DNA of 64,000 nt, from assembly GCA_036936605.1 (NCBI GenBank), contig JAUPFV010000002.1, forward strand, positions 321,114,893 through 321,178,892, read 5' to 3'. Below are positions 22,895 to 34,566 of this stretch, piece by piece (the first letter of the stretch is position 1; every line of letters starts with the position of its first letter). The translations under genes were made by a program, and so were the position numbers. The stretch comes from Limnanthes douglasii subsp. nivea (Eukaryota; Streptophyta; Magnoliopsida; Brassicales; Limnanthaceae). The notes beneath the pieces were generated by a model. It searched no databases. It was not told where the DNA came from and was given only the letters and a program-made list of their open reading frames with translations.

Positions 22895-24358
22895 AGGGAA
22901 AGGGTCTGTGGCTTTCAAATGGAAAAATGGAGAAGAACGAATCTTGAAAGAGTTATACTTCACCCCCACACTTTGTAACAATATAATAAGTTTAAGACAA
23001 CTATAAGCTGGGAATATAGTAGTTATTAATGGGGAATTTTTGTGGGTGTATGAGAGGAGACCACTTGGTTATGGCACTCACGTCTAAGACACGTTAATTT
23101 CCCAGGCAATGAAATTAATGGTTAATAATGATATGGTATGTGGATTTCGAACCCTGAGCTTGCCAAAAGAAGCCTGTAAGGGCTGTCTACTGTCAAAACA
23201 AACACGAAAACCATTTCCTGTACATACATATTTTACAGCAAACGAGCGAGAAATTTTGCAGCAAAGACTTGAGATGTGGGTCTTTATTCTTAAGACAAAA
23301 CATGAAACTCTAAGTGCTTTCAAGAGATTAAGGGAATAGTTGAGAAAGACTCAAACAGGAACTCAAGGCTTTCCGAACTGATAGGGGAGGAGAGTTTACT
23401 TCAAAGGAGTTTGAATTGTACTATGAACTCGCAGGTATACATAGGCATTATACAGCCCCGTATTCACCACAACAGAACGGAGTTGTGGAACGCCGAAATC
23501 GTACCGTGGTGTCCATGGGAAGAAGCATATTGAAAGAAAGAAATGTTCCAGAAAATCTGTGGGGAGAAGCAATACGTCATACTGTATATGTGTTGAATAA
23601 ATTTCCCACACGTGCCTTGTTAAAAATGACACCGTATGAGACATGGACAAAAAAGAAGCCTCATCTCGAATACATTAAGGTTTTTGGTTGTTCGGGGTAT
23701 ATGAAGATACCTACAGTACATGTCAAGAAACTCAACCATATGCGCAAACCTGTGATCTATCTGGGTAAGGAAGGGGGGACCAAAGCATTCCGACTTTTTG
23801 ATCCAGTCGAAGGCACTGTACATGTAAGCAGGGACTTACATTTCGAAAAAAAAACAAGGGATGTTCATGGAATGAAAGTGAGACAAGGAACGCCTATATA
23901 CCGAACAACATTACAGTCATTGATTATTCACCAAGTAAAGAGGAAAGTACACAACAATGTATTGGAAACGACGAGGAAAACGAAGAGGATATGGAATCAA
24001 CACCAAGGTCGAGTAATGTAAGTGACAGCAGTAGTGAGCATCGAAGATTCAGGTCACTTGAGAGCATTTATGATAAGATTGAAGAAGTGGAGGCTGCAGA
24101 TGAACTCTTGTTATCAGAAATCGATCAACTTGTGACATACGATCAAACAGTCAAAGAAAAGGCATAGATGCTGGCAATGAAATGTGAGATTGAGTCCATA
24201 AAAAAATAAAACTTAGGAGCTTACAGAGTTACCTGCATGCCATAAAGCAATTGATTTAAAATCGGTTTTCAAATTAAAAAAGACCCGCAAGGTGGTCAAG
24301 CATAAAGCCAGACTCATGGTGAAAGACTATGTTCAAAAATACGGACTGGATTATGAGG
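22895..24358 (+). pseudogene. Element A protease end, integrase and RT start
   Basis: This resumes element A after B with WKNGEERILKE. Two deletions are visible. One removes most of the HHCC region near 23060. The other, near 23250, removes the integrase N-terminal part including the first catalytic aspartate. A 201-codon frame (23416-24021) then carries the third catalytic residue in YSPQQNGVVERRNRT and the integrase C-terminus. The second aspartate (FRTDRGGEF) is in another frame just upstream. From 24180 the RT start is broken by stops. C interrupts it at 24358, after GLDYE. Confidence 0.87.
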
Positions 24359-24809
24359 TGTAGTATATGCCTCCGGTGAAGCTCGCCGTTGACGATGACT
24401 GCTCTGAAGAAGGAGAAGCAGCATCGCACGACCTCACACACTAGTTCTGTCCTAAGGGTTATAACCTTGGGCTTATGACCTAGGGTTATGACCTTGGGCC
24501 TGTGTGTGTTGAGTCCAAAACTGAGACTCAACACCTTGATCTATTGGACTCCTAAGATGGTTCTAAAGCCCAACAAGAGTCTCCCTAAAAGGACCCATGT
24601 GCTATCTCTATTGTCAAACACTCACTCTCATCCTACCCCTGTATCCAAACAACAAGACCCATTTTGAACAGCATTGTAACAAACTAAAAGAATATTCCAA
24701 AGTTAGTTACATATGAAAATCTGTATTTAAAGACCATTTGGTTACATTGAATGATCAGTGAAAAACCTTTACAATTTCTACACTATTTGTTCACTCACAA
24801 ATTTCTACT
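24359..24809 (+). repeat. Element C 5' LTR
   Basis: 451 bp. The outer end reads TGTAGTATATGCC and the inner end ATTTCTACT, set by the TSD and by the primer site. The usual CA terminus is absent, so the inner end is defined by position rather than by motif. A TATTTAAAG motif near 24724 could be the TATA box. Confidence 0.88.
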
Positions 24810-24822
24810 TGGTATCAGAGCC
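24810..24822 (+). other. Element C primer-binding site
   Basis: TGGTATCAGAGCC begins the base after the LTR and is complementary to initiator-Met tRNA. Confidence 0.94.
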
Positions 24823-24834
24823 ATTCTGATCTGA

Positions 24835-27800
24835 ATGGCCAACTCCGATGAGTCTCCGTCACTGTCCTCAGACTCTATGGGCTCCATCCTCCCCAATAAC
24901 TCTGCTGCTGCTCCAAGAAGCCTTCAACTGCATTCAATCAACAATGCAAATAACATCAGACTTGATAGAAGTAATTACCTCCTTTGGAGGACAGTGGTGT
25001 TACCTATAATCAAAGGTAATAAGTTAGGAGGCTACATCTCAGGAGAGAAGATCTATCATCCTAAACACTATGTTGATAGTGAAGGCAACGTTACAGAGAA
25101 TCCAGACTATGAAGAATGGATCTCAAAGGACCAACTGCTGCTTGGTTGGTTGTATTCCACTATGAGCCCTGAAATAGAAGCTCAGTTGATGGAAGAAGAG
25201 ACCTCCAAAGGTCTTTGGGAAGCAGCAGGAAAGCTATCTGGCTCTCAGACAAGAGCCAGAATCACTTACTTCAAGGCAGAGTTTCAGAAAACCCGAAAAG
25301 GATCCACCACTATGTCTGATTACTTGAACAAAATGAAAATGATTTTTGACAATTTGATTCTGGCAGGATGTCTTACCTCCATGGATGACCTGATCACTCA
25401 GGTCCTTGCTGGCCTTGATGATGACTACACACCAATAGTGGTCAGTCTGGCTGACAAAGACAGTCTCTCCTGGCTTAATCTGCAGACAAGTCTCCTGACT
25501 TTTGAAAGCAGGCTAGAACAGCTCAATGACCTGCAAAATACAATGTCCACAGTCAGTTTATCAAATGTCAATTATGCACAAAGAAATGACACAAAGCAAC
25601 AAGCTAACAATGCCAATCAAAGAGGCTATTCTGGACAGAACAAGAACTTCAATAGAAATTACAGAGGCAGGTTCAACTCCAACTACAGAGGTCAAGGCAA
25701 CTCTTACAGAGGCAGGGGTGGAAGATTTGCTCAAAACAAACCAACATGCCAGATCTGTAGCAGATATGGTCATTCTGCTGTTGTGTGTTACTATAGAGAT
25801 GACCCTTCAGTTATGGGGTCAACCTCTTCAGAACATCCTAAGTCAGAGGGTGATCACAGTGCCTTGCTTGCAGCACAAGATACACCATTAGATGGAGTTT
25901 GGTATGCTGACAGTGGAGCCAGCCACCATGTCACAGGTAGTACCAATCAGCTAACTCAGAAACATGACTACACAGGTACTAAACATGTCCTAGTTGGTAG
26001 TGGTGAGAGACTTCCAATCTCTCACATAGGTGAAACCTCTCTCCTATCTCTACATAAACAGCCTCTCTCTCTCAAATCTATACTCCATGTTCCCAAAATA
26101 AACAAAAATCTCTTGTCTATCTCTCAACTCACCAACTGTAATGATATTTTTGTTGAATTTTACAAAACTTTTTGTCTTGTGAAGGACAGGTTAACAGGGA
26201 CAGTATTGCTCAAAGGGAGATGTGAAGATGGCTTGTACAAGATGGACACTCTCTCTCAACATCTACCTATCAATCCAGTCAGTTTCAATACCCAAGTCTG
26301 TGTGTCTAAGGGTCTCTTTTGTTCTCCTAGTATGTGCTTCTCTAAAGTGTCTAAGGATGGATGGCATAGAAAGCTTGGCCATCCATCTCAGTCTGTGTTA
26401 CTTAGTGTCCTGAAATCTTGTAATTTTCAAACTTTTTCAAGTAATGAGAAATCTTTCTGTGAGGTTTGTCAGCTAGGCAAGTCTCACACTCTTTCTTATC
26501 CTATCTCTACCTCTCATGCTAGCAATGTATTAGACCTTATTCACACTGATGTTTGGGGTCCATCCCCTGTTCTATCTACTGAAGGTTTTAGGTTCTATGT
26601 GCTGTTTCTTGATGATTTCTCTAGATATTCTTGGGTCTATCCTATCAAAACTAAAGGGCAAGTTATTGAAGTATTCAAAACCTTTAAAGCCTTTGTTGAA
26701 AACCAGTTTGAAAGAAAGATCAAAACAATTCAAAGTGATTGGGGGGAGAGTTTAGACCTCTAGTTACCCTAGCTGCAGAACATGGCATCCTTCTACGCAG
26801 GTCCTGCCCTTACACACCAGCTCAAAATGGAAGAGCTGAGCGTAAGCACAGGCATCTTGTGGAGACTGGACTGACTCTACTTGCTCAGTCTAAACTACCG
26901 TATAAATACTGGGTGGAAGTCTTTGAAACAAGCATCTACCTTATTAACAGGTTACCTACTCCTACTCTTAACAACATCTCTCCATTTAAAGCCCTATTTC
27001 ACAGAAAACCCAACTATCTAGTCATCAAAACTTTTGGGTGTTCCTGTTTCCCCTGTCTCAGACCCTATCAAACTCACAAGTTTCAATTTCACTCTCTTAA
27101 GTGTGTCTTCCTAGGCTACAGCCATAATCACAAAAGGTACAAGTGTCTAAGTCCTACAGGGAGAGTCTATCTGTCCAGAAATGTTGTTTTCAATGAGACT
27201 GACTTCCCTTTTACCTCAGGGTTTCTTCATCAACCCCAAGGTAGTCAGTCTCCCTATCAGTCTGTCAATCTTTGGCTTCCCTCACTGTCTACTTCCATGG
27301 TCTCTGAAAGAGTGTCTATCAATGCTAGTCCTACATCTGATCTCTCCCATGAGCCTCATACTTCTCAGCCTGCCTCTCAGACAGAACACCAGACCCTTCT
27401 ACACACTTACTCTCTGACCCTGACATTGCTACTAATCCTCACCAATACACTAACACTCACACTAGCCTCACACCATCACTCATCATTGACCTACCCTTTC
27501 CCACTCCAACTCCTTCTAATCCTTCTCCACAGCCTACAAACACTCATATCATGCAGACAAGACACAAAAGTGGTATTCATAAAACTAAACTAACCTATAT
27601 TGGAACTCTTAACACTGCTGACAGGGACATGTCTACACCTTCTAGTTTTTCTAAAGCTGCAGGGAATCCTAATTGGGTGGCTGCTATGAAGGCTGAATTT
27701 AGTGCTCTAATGGCTAATAACACTTGGTCTCTTGTTCATTTACCACCTCACTCTACTATTGTTGGCTGCAAATGGGTTTACAAGGTCAAGCATGTTATGG

Positions 27801-29236
27801 ATGGGTCTGTTCAACGTTATAAAGCCAGGCTTGTAGCCAAAGGCTTCCACCAAACTCCTGGTATTGATTTCTATGATACATTCAGCCCTGTTGTTAAGGC
27901 CTCTACAGTCAGGCTCATACTCACTATTGCAGTCTCAAAGAATTGGTCAGTCAGGCAACTTGACATCAACAATGCCTTTCTAAACGGGGAGCTACAAGAG
28001 ACTGTCTATATGCAACAGCCTCAGGGTTTTGAAGATGTTAATCAACCTACCTATGTGTGCAAGTTAAACAGGGCCTGGTTTTCTAAGCTACGTGATACTC
28101 TAACTGATTGGGGATTCAAGAACTCGAGAGCTGACTTCTCTCTCTTCTACCTGGTTACCAAAACTACAATCCTACTCATCCTAGTGTATGTGGATGACAT
28201 CCTGGTCACAGGCAATGATGCAGCATGCCTTACTCAGTTCACTCACAACCTCAATGCAAAATTTTCTCTTAAAGACATGGGATCACTCTCTCTATTCCTT
28301 GGAATAGAGGTTCATCGTGATAATACTTGTATCTACCTAACACAGCATAACTATATCGAGAACTTACTTGCCAATCAGGGTGCTGCTCTCTCCAAACCTT
28401 GTCCTACTCCTCTTGCTCCTGGCACTGCCTTGTCTGCAACCTCTGGCTCTCCACTTCCTTCACCTACACAATACCGAAGTGTGTTAGGAGCCTTACAATA
28501 CCTAACACACACCAGACCAGACATTGCCTATGCTGTTAATCGACTGAGTCAATACCAGTAGGCTCCTACTTCTACTCACTGGCACTGTCTCAAAAGGATA
28601 CTACGATACTTATCTGGGTCTCGTTGGCTGGGGCTTCATATCAAGCCTTGCTTCCACCTTCAATTACATGGTTACTCCGATGCTAACTGGGCCTCCTCCG
28701 TTGATGATCGACGCAGCACTAGAGCATACTGTGTCTTTCTTGGAGAAACGTTGATCTCCTGGTCCTCCAAGAAGCAGAACGTCGTCTCTCGATCGTCCAC
28801 AGAGTCTGAGTACAGAGCTCTCGCCAATCTTTCTGCTGAGTTAATCTGGATTCGTTCGTTATTCACTGAACTTCAAATCCCTCTCATACCTCCCTCTATC
28901 TTGTGGTGTGATAATCTGGGAGCCAGTGCTTTCGCTTCGAACCCCGTCTTCGATGCCCGCACCAAGCACATCGAGCTTGACGTGCATTTCATTCGAGACC
29001 AAGTTCTTGGAGGGACCATTCAAATTCGCTATGTCCCTATTCAAGACCAGGTGGCCGATTCCCTCACCAAAGCCTTGCGTCCATCTCGATTCGCTTATCT
29101 ACGGGACAAACTCGGGCTCCTTGACTCACCGCTTCGTTTGAGGGGGGATGTCAAGTATATGCCTCCGGTGAAGCTCGCCGTCGACGATAACTGCTCTGAA
29201 GAAGGAGAAGCAGCATCGCACGACCTCACACACTAG
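24835..29236 (+). pseudogene. Element C gag-pol, two frameshifts, one stop, RT deletion
   Basis: The 642-codon gag-PR-integrase frame starts at ATG 24835. It has a CX2CX4HX4C knuckle (CQICSRYGHSAVVC, from residue 305) after an RG/RN-rich stretch. The protease is ADSGAS (Asp 359). Integrase aspartates are at residues 572 and 635. A one-base loss in a G run at about 26740 shifts the frame, and the integrase continues from 26739 with the third catalytic residue (QNGRAERK). A second shift near 27400-27420 leads into the RT frame. YVDD lies at 28187-28198. About nine codons of the LYGLKQAPR block are missing after 28075. A TAG at 28559 splits off RNase H, which reads on to 29236, 88 bases inside the 3' LTR. 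Confidence 0.93.
29140..29148 (+). other. Element C polypurine tract
   Basis: GAGGGGGGA directly before the 3' LTR. It overlaps the C-terminal RNase H codons. Confidence 0.9.
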
Positions 29237-29601
29237 TTCTGTCCAAAGGGTTATAACCTTGGGCTTATGACCTAGGGTTCTGACCTAGGGCCTGTGTGTG
29301 TTGAGTCCAAAACTCAGACTCAACACCTTGATCTATTGGACTCCTAAGATGGTTCCAAAGCCCAACAAGAGTCTCCCTAAAAGGACCCATGTGTTATCTC
29401 TATTGTCAAACACTCACTCTCATCCTACCCCTGTATCCAAACAACAAGACCCATTTTGAACAGCATTATAACAAACTAAAAGAATATTCCAAAGTTAGTT
29501 ACATCTGAAAATCTGTATTTAAAGACCATCTGGTTACATTGAATGATGAGTGAAAAACCTTTACAATTTCTACTCTATTTGTTCACTCACAAATTTCTAC
29601 T
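29149..29601 (+). repeat. Element C 3' LTR
   Basis: 453 bp, TGTCAAGTATATGCC to ATTTCTACT, followed by TSD TGAGG. Confidence 0.92.
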
Positions 29602-29658
29602 TGAGGAGATCTGTACACCTGCCACGAGGATCGAAGTTCATCACCTAGATGTAAAGTG
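29602..29658 (+). pseudogene. Element A RT sliver between C and D1
   Basis: Only 57 bases, but they read EICTPATRIE then VHHLDVK, the RT stretch expected directly after the DYE at the C insertion. The sliver shows that C and D1 struck A independently about 50 bases apart. Confidence 0.85.
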
Positions 29659-29904
29659 TGTAGGGAAAAGGTCTCTAAAATAAAATAACACATACAAATA
29701 CAGACACAAATATTTATACTGACATAAAACAACAAGTATGGAAATGATATAACTGTCATTTCAAAGATCAATGTACACAGTTCTGTTTCTTATATAGAAG
29801 ATACAAACAAACGGTTTGATCTTATCTAAATAACATATATCTGTCTCGCTTAACGTTGGATATATGATCGGGACTGAGACTCCAATCGCCGTCGATTTGA
29901 TGAC

Positions 29905-30181
29905 TGTAAACTATTAACTCAAGGCTACGAAATGAACACACACTATCACAATGTATTCATTCTGCAGAACATTACATAAATAGAGATGGATTACAACCAC
30001 CTATTACTAGAAACAAGGCCACTATTTCAACTAAGGAAACCACTTCCTCAACTAAGGAAACCACTTCCTCAACTAAGGAAACCACTTCCTCAACTACCGC
30101 TAGAAAAATGGAAACAACTATCGTCCACGTACTACCCAAAAATGCAAAAAACTAGGACTCTTATTTGACTAAATCTTAATA
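29905..30181 (-). repeat. D2 3' LTR with expanded 21-bp minisatellite
   Basis: 277 bp. Between about 30028 and 30100 a 21-bp unit (CAACTAAGGAAACCACTTCCT) is repeated head to tail about three times, against one copy in the other LTR. Confidence 0.92.
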
Positions 30182-30212
30182 ATCCCTCCCTTGAACTAGA
30201 CTACATTTGCAG

Positions 30213-33200
30213 CTAGTGAACTCCTGAAATGTCACAAACACCAAGCTTCTTTCTCAGTTCCCGAAATGTCACCAGTTTCAACGGTTTGGTAAGAATGTCT
30301 GCTAACTGATTTCTTGTTCCACAAAACTGAAGCTGCACAATTCCATCGTTCACAAGTTCCCTTAGAAAATGATAGCGCACGTCAATGTGCATGCTCCTGC
30401 CATGCATTACTGAATTTTTTGACAGCACAATTGTTGAGCTTATGTCACAGAAAATCAGAGTACTTTGACTGCCTCTGTAGCCTATTTTCTTTAGTACCCT
30501 TTGCATCCATATAGCTTGACAACTACTCCATGCGGCTGCTACAAACTCAGCTTCTGTCGTGCTTAAGGTTACTATGGGTTGCTTTCGAGATGACCAAGTT
30601 ACTGCAACCCCACTTAGCATAAAAACATAACCTGACGTACTTCTTCTATCTTCAATGGATCCAGCATAGTCACTATCAGTAAAGCCAATCGATACATGAT
30701 TTCCTTCCTCTTTGTAAAGAATACCATACTTTGTTGTTCCTTACAAATACCGTAGAATTCGTTTTGCAGACTCATAGTCGATACCAGTGGGTCTTGACAT
30801 GTATCTGCTAAGTAAACTAACCGCATACGTTATGTCTGGCCTCGTTGCAGTTAAATACATTAGGCTCCTAATCAGTTGCTTGTAGAACGAGCCATCCATC
30901 TCCACACCATCTTCATCCTTAGAGATTTTAATTCGTGGAACCATTGGATTTTCAACAGAATTGCAATGCTCCATTCCAAACCTTCTCAACACCTCCATTA
31001 CATACTTTGTTTGGCTAATAAATATGCCACCATTAAACTGCATCACCTCAATGCCAAAAAAATACCTCATCTTACCCAAGTCTGACATATCAAACTCTTT
31101 CATCATGGATTCTTTAAATTCACTCATTATCCTTTCATCATCTCCAGTAAATATTAAATCATCGACATACAAACTAACAATCAAACATTTACCTTGTTCA
31201 ACTTTGGTGAACAGTGTTTGCTCACTATCCTCCTTCTTGAAACCTTATCTTTTGAAGTATGACTCAATCCTGCTGAACCACGCTCGCGGCGCCTGCTTGA
31301 GCCCGTACAAAGCTTTGTTGAGCTTATAGACCTTCTGCTCCTCATTTTTTCTTTCATAACCCCTTGGTCGATCCACATACACATTCTCAGCTATTTTTCC
31401 ATGAAGAAATGCTGATTTTACATCAAGCTGAAATACACACCACCCTCTTTGTGCAGCAAGAGCTAAAATCATTCGAACTGTATCCATGCGAGCTACAGGA
31501 GCATAGACTTCTTTATAATCAATTCCGTATTCTTGAGCATACCCCTTGGCACCCAGACGAGCCTTTTATTTTTGTACTTCTCCAAGCTCATTCAAATTGG
31601 TTTTGTATACCCATTTGACTCCTATCCTTTTTGCTCCTTTTGGCAGCTCCATGAGATCCCACGTATTGTTCTTCTCAATTGACTTTATTTCCATATCCAT
31701 AGCTTCTCTCCACTTCTTGTCTTTTACTGTCTCATCAAATGTAGTAGGATCGGAATGAGCAGCAGTAGCAAACAAAACTAGGTAAGTCTCTTCCTCCTCA
31801 GAAGAATCGTGATTTTCCTCCTCAGAAAATCCTTCTCCAGAAACATAATTATCCATCCATCTTGGTGTTCTTCTATTTCGAGGTTCTATTAGCGGAGAAT
31901 CCTCTGTATTTCTTTCTTCATTTTCAACCATATTTCTTCTTCTTCATTTGCATTTCTTTGTTCATTTCCACCACCTGAATCTACATCTGTTTCGTTCATT
32001 TCTTCACTGGTCTCATCTTCTCATTCCCAATCAAAAACGTTGTCTTCAGTGTTTTCTTTCTGATCCCATTGTTTATCTTCTTCAAAGACAACGTCCCGAC
32101 TCATAATAATCTTATTCGAAATTGGATCAAACAATCGGTATGCCTTCATTGGTTCACTTATACCAACAAGGACACAACGACTACTTTTATCTTCGAGCTT
32201 TGTTCGTCTAGCATCAGGTACATAAGCATGGGAATACAGCCAAAGACCCTCAAGTGCCCAACTAAAGGTTTCTCCCCATACCAAACTTCCTCTGATGTTT
32301 TTCCTTTTACTACTGCTGTTGGACATCGATTAAGAACGTGGACTGCCCAGTTTACTGCCTCTGCCCATAATTTTCTTGGAACATTCTTCTCAATCAACAA
32401 GCTCCTCACCATATTCATCACGGTTCTGTTTTTCCGCTCCGCAACTCCGTTCTGCTGTGGTGTATAAGCAGCAGTTAATTGTCGTTTGATCCCATTCTTC
32501 TCACAAAATTCGTTGAACTCACTTGATGTGAATTCACCTCCACGATCTGTTCTTAGGCATTTGATGAATTTCTCCATTTCTTTTTCAACAAGAGCCTTAT
32601 ACAGTTTGATAGTACTGAACGCATCTGACTTATATGCAAGAAAATAAACCCACGCCTTTCTAATGTAGTCATCAATGAAACAAAGGAAGTACCTCTTTTT
32701 GCTCTCTGAGGCTGGAAAAATCGGGCCACAAATGTCAGCATGAATCAGTTCCAGGTTTGTCGATGCTCTCCATGTGCTTTTCTTTGGAATTACTTCTCGA
32801 TGTTGCTTGTCTTTCAAACAATCTGTGCATACAACTTCGCATACTGAGAAACTTGGCAAGTCATTGACCATCCTCTTCTCCTGCAATATCTACAAGCCTT
32901 GATGACTAAGATGACCGAATCGTTTGTGCCAGAGAGAAGCCACGTCTTCAGTGATCACTTGGAGACAATTCTCTTCCTTGTTGATTGACTTAGCTTTTGA
33001 TCTCAACACAAACATCCGATTTTCTGTCATGTTTGTTTGAAATACCAAGCCCTTTGTGTCATGATAGATGCGACACTCATTCGACTTCATTAGTACAGCA
33101 AAGCCTTTTTCTTGCAACTGTCCAACACTGAGAATATTATTCTTCAAACCAGGCACATAGTATACATCCCGTATTGTATAGTTAATTCCTTTGATGGTTA

Positions 33201-33900
33201 AGCAAACACTTCCATTTCCAGCAACATTCATACTTGCAGATTTTCCCAATCTGACCACCTTCCTAAATCCTTTCGTTACATCACAGTTGCCTTATTTCAT
33301 GGCTGACGACCCATGCCTCTGCCTTGTCCTCGACCTCCTCAAAAAACAGTTTTTCGTTGTCTTCCTCCACCATAGTTGTCTTCATGAGTTACCTTCAAGG
33401 CCTGCTCATCATCTCCACCTGTTTTAAATTTTTGTTCATGAACAAGCAGAGAACTCTGCAATGCATCTACGGACAACTGATCTATGTCCTTGGCTTCCTC
33501 AATGGAACAAACAATATAGTTTCACTTATCAGTAAGAGTTCGCAAGATCTTCTCAAGAATCTTGACATCACCCACATCTTCTCCATAATTCTTTATCTCA
33601 TTTGCAATCGTCATTACTCTACCAAAGTAATCAGTGATTTCTTCTCCTTGCTTCATTGCCAAGACCTCGAAATCCTGGCGTAAGCGATTGAGTTGAGCTA
33701 TATTTACTCGAGCATTTCCTTGACACTTCACCTTCATGGAATCCCAGAGCTGTTTAGATGTCTCCTTCTGACTAATTGTCTTCAGAATTGACTTGTCAAG
33801 TGACTGAAAGAAGTAATTAGCCTTGAAATCATTCAGTTCATCTCCTCTAGGCTCTTTAATCCATCCCTGCTCGCTGGCTCAATATAACCCGTTTCAACAG
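30213..33900 (-). pseudogene. D2 gag-pol remnant
   Basis: On the minus strand, from high to low coordinates, the order is as follows. A gag part (33522-33737, EEITDYFGRVMTIANEI) is followed by a gap where the zinc knuckle and protease active site should be: the frame passes from a GRGQGRGMGRQP-like stretch straight to RLGKSASMNVAGNG at 33258. GAG-pre-integrase (LWHKRFGHLS) and the integrase come next (32158-32886, with HADICGP, RTDRGGEF and PQQNGVAERKNRT). RT follows in several pieces (31931 to 30741, SLYVDDLIFTG near 31170), then RNase H (30213-30620). At least four frameshifts or stops break it. The architecture is Ty1/copia, of a different subfamily from A/B and C. Confidence 0.9.
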
Positions 33901-34039
33901 CAACCCAATACTCCTTGGAACGAAGGAGGTTCTCCATGACCATGCTCCAATGGTCGTAGTCACCATCAAACTTTGGAATAGAGGTTGCTGCAAAGTGTGC
34001 TTCTAAACTCATCTCTCCCTTAGGTGTTTAGTATTATTT

Positions 34040-34051
34040 GCTCTGATACCA
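34040..34051 (-). other. D2 primer-binding site
   Basis: TGGTATCAGAGC on the minus strand, two bases from the right LTR. Confidence 0.93.
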
Positions 34052-34053
34052 AA

Positions 34054-34288
34054 TGTAAACTATTAACTCAAGGCTATGAAATGAACACACACTATCACAC
34101 TGTATTCATTCTGCAAAACATTACATTAATAGAGATGGATTACAACCACCTATTACTAGAAACAAGGCCACTACTTCAACTAAGGAAACCACTTCCTCAA
34201 CTACTGCTAGAAAAATAGAAAGAACTATCGTCCACGTACTAGCCAAAAATGCTAAAAACTAGGACTCTTATTTGACTAAATCTTAACA
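34054..34288 (-). repeat. D2 5' LTR
   Basis: 235 bp, starting TGTAAAC on the plus strand and ending TTAACA. Only one copy of the 21-bp unit is present. Confidence 0.92.
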
Positions 34289-34324
34289 ATGACTGCATTT
34301 GCCTTCGAGTGATCTCCAACACAG

Positions 34325-34336
34325 GCTCTGATACCA
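34325..34336 (-). other. D1 primer-binding site
   Basis: TGGTATCAGAGC on the minus strand, next to the right D1 LTR. It lies only 37 bases beyond the D2 end. Confidence 0.88.
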
Positions 34337-34338
34337 AA

Positions 34339-34566
34339 TATAGGGATAACATCTCTAAAATAAAACAGCAGATACAGATACAGACACAAATATTTATACT
34401 GACAGAAAACAGCAAGTATGGAAATGATATAACTGTCATTTCAAAGATCAATGTATATAATTCTGTTTCTTATATAGAAGATACAAACAAACGGTTTGAT
34501 CTTATCTAAATAACTAACATAATAAATGATATTAACACGTGTTTAAGTTCAATGTTTATCCAACAA
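34339..34566 (-). repeat. D1 5' LTR (right copy)
   Basis: 228 bp, TATAGGG (G to A at base 2 relative to TGTAGGG in the left copy) to TATCCAACA. It matches 29659-29835 over its first 175 bases. Confidence 0.85.

Larger units (their letters stand above)
24359..29601 (+). mobile_element. Copia element C, full length but coding-defective
   Basis: A 5,243-bp element with LTRs of 451 and 453 bp, a primer site directly after the left LTR, an AGGGGGGA tract before the right LTR and an exact 5-bp TSD, TGAGG (24354-24358 and 29602-29606). The LTRs show about 13 substitutions plus a 2-base indel by eye, so C is older than B. Its gag and LTR differ strongly from A and B, so it belongs to another copia lineage. 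It interrupts the RT of element A. Confidence 0.95.
29905..34288 (-). mobile_element. Copia element D2, nested in D1
   Basis: A 4,384-bp minus-strand element. Its LTRs are 277 bp (left) and 235 bp (right), starting TGTAAAC on the plus strand and ending TTAATA/TTAACA. The TSD ATGAC is exact at 29900-29904 and 34289-34293. The primer site is at 34040-34051. A purine tract (AAGGGAGGGATT on the minus strand) abuts the left LTR. The length difference between the LTRs is two extra 21-bp repeat units in the left one. The coding region is broken. This is the deepest layer of the nest. Confidence 0.94.
29659..34566 (-). mobile_element. Element D1, short LTR element split by D2
   Basis: The left LTR remnant is 29659 to about 29835 and the right LTR 34339-34566 (228 bp); both carry CAAACAAACGGTTTGATCTT. 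The minus-strand primer site (34325-34336) lies two bases from the right LTR. Without D2 the internal region is only about 120 bases, so D1 is itself TRIM-sized or severely deleted. The inner end of the left LTR is missing. The TSD is AAGTG at the left and AAGTT at the right, one mismatch. It interrupts the RT of element A between HHLDVK and FLNGEL. Confidence 0.8.
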
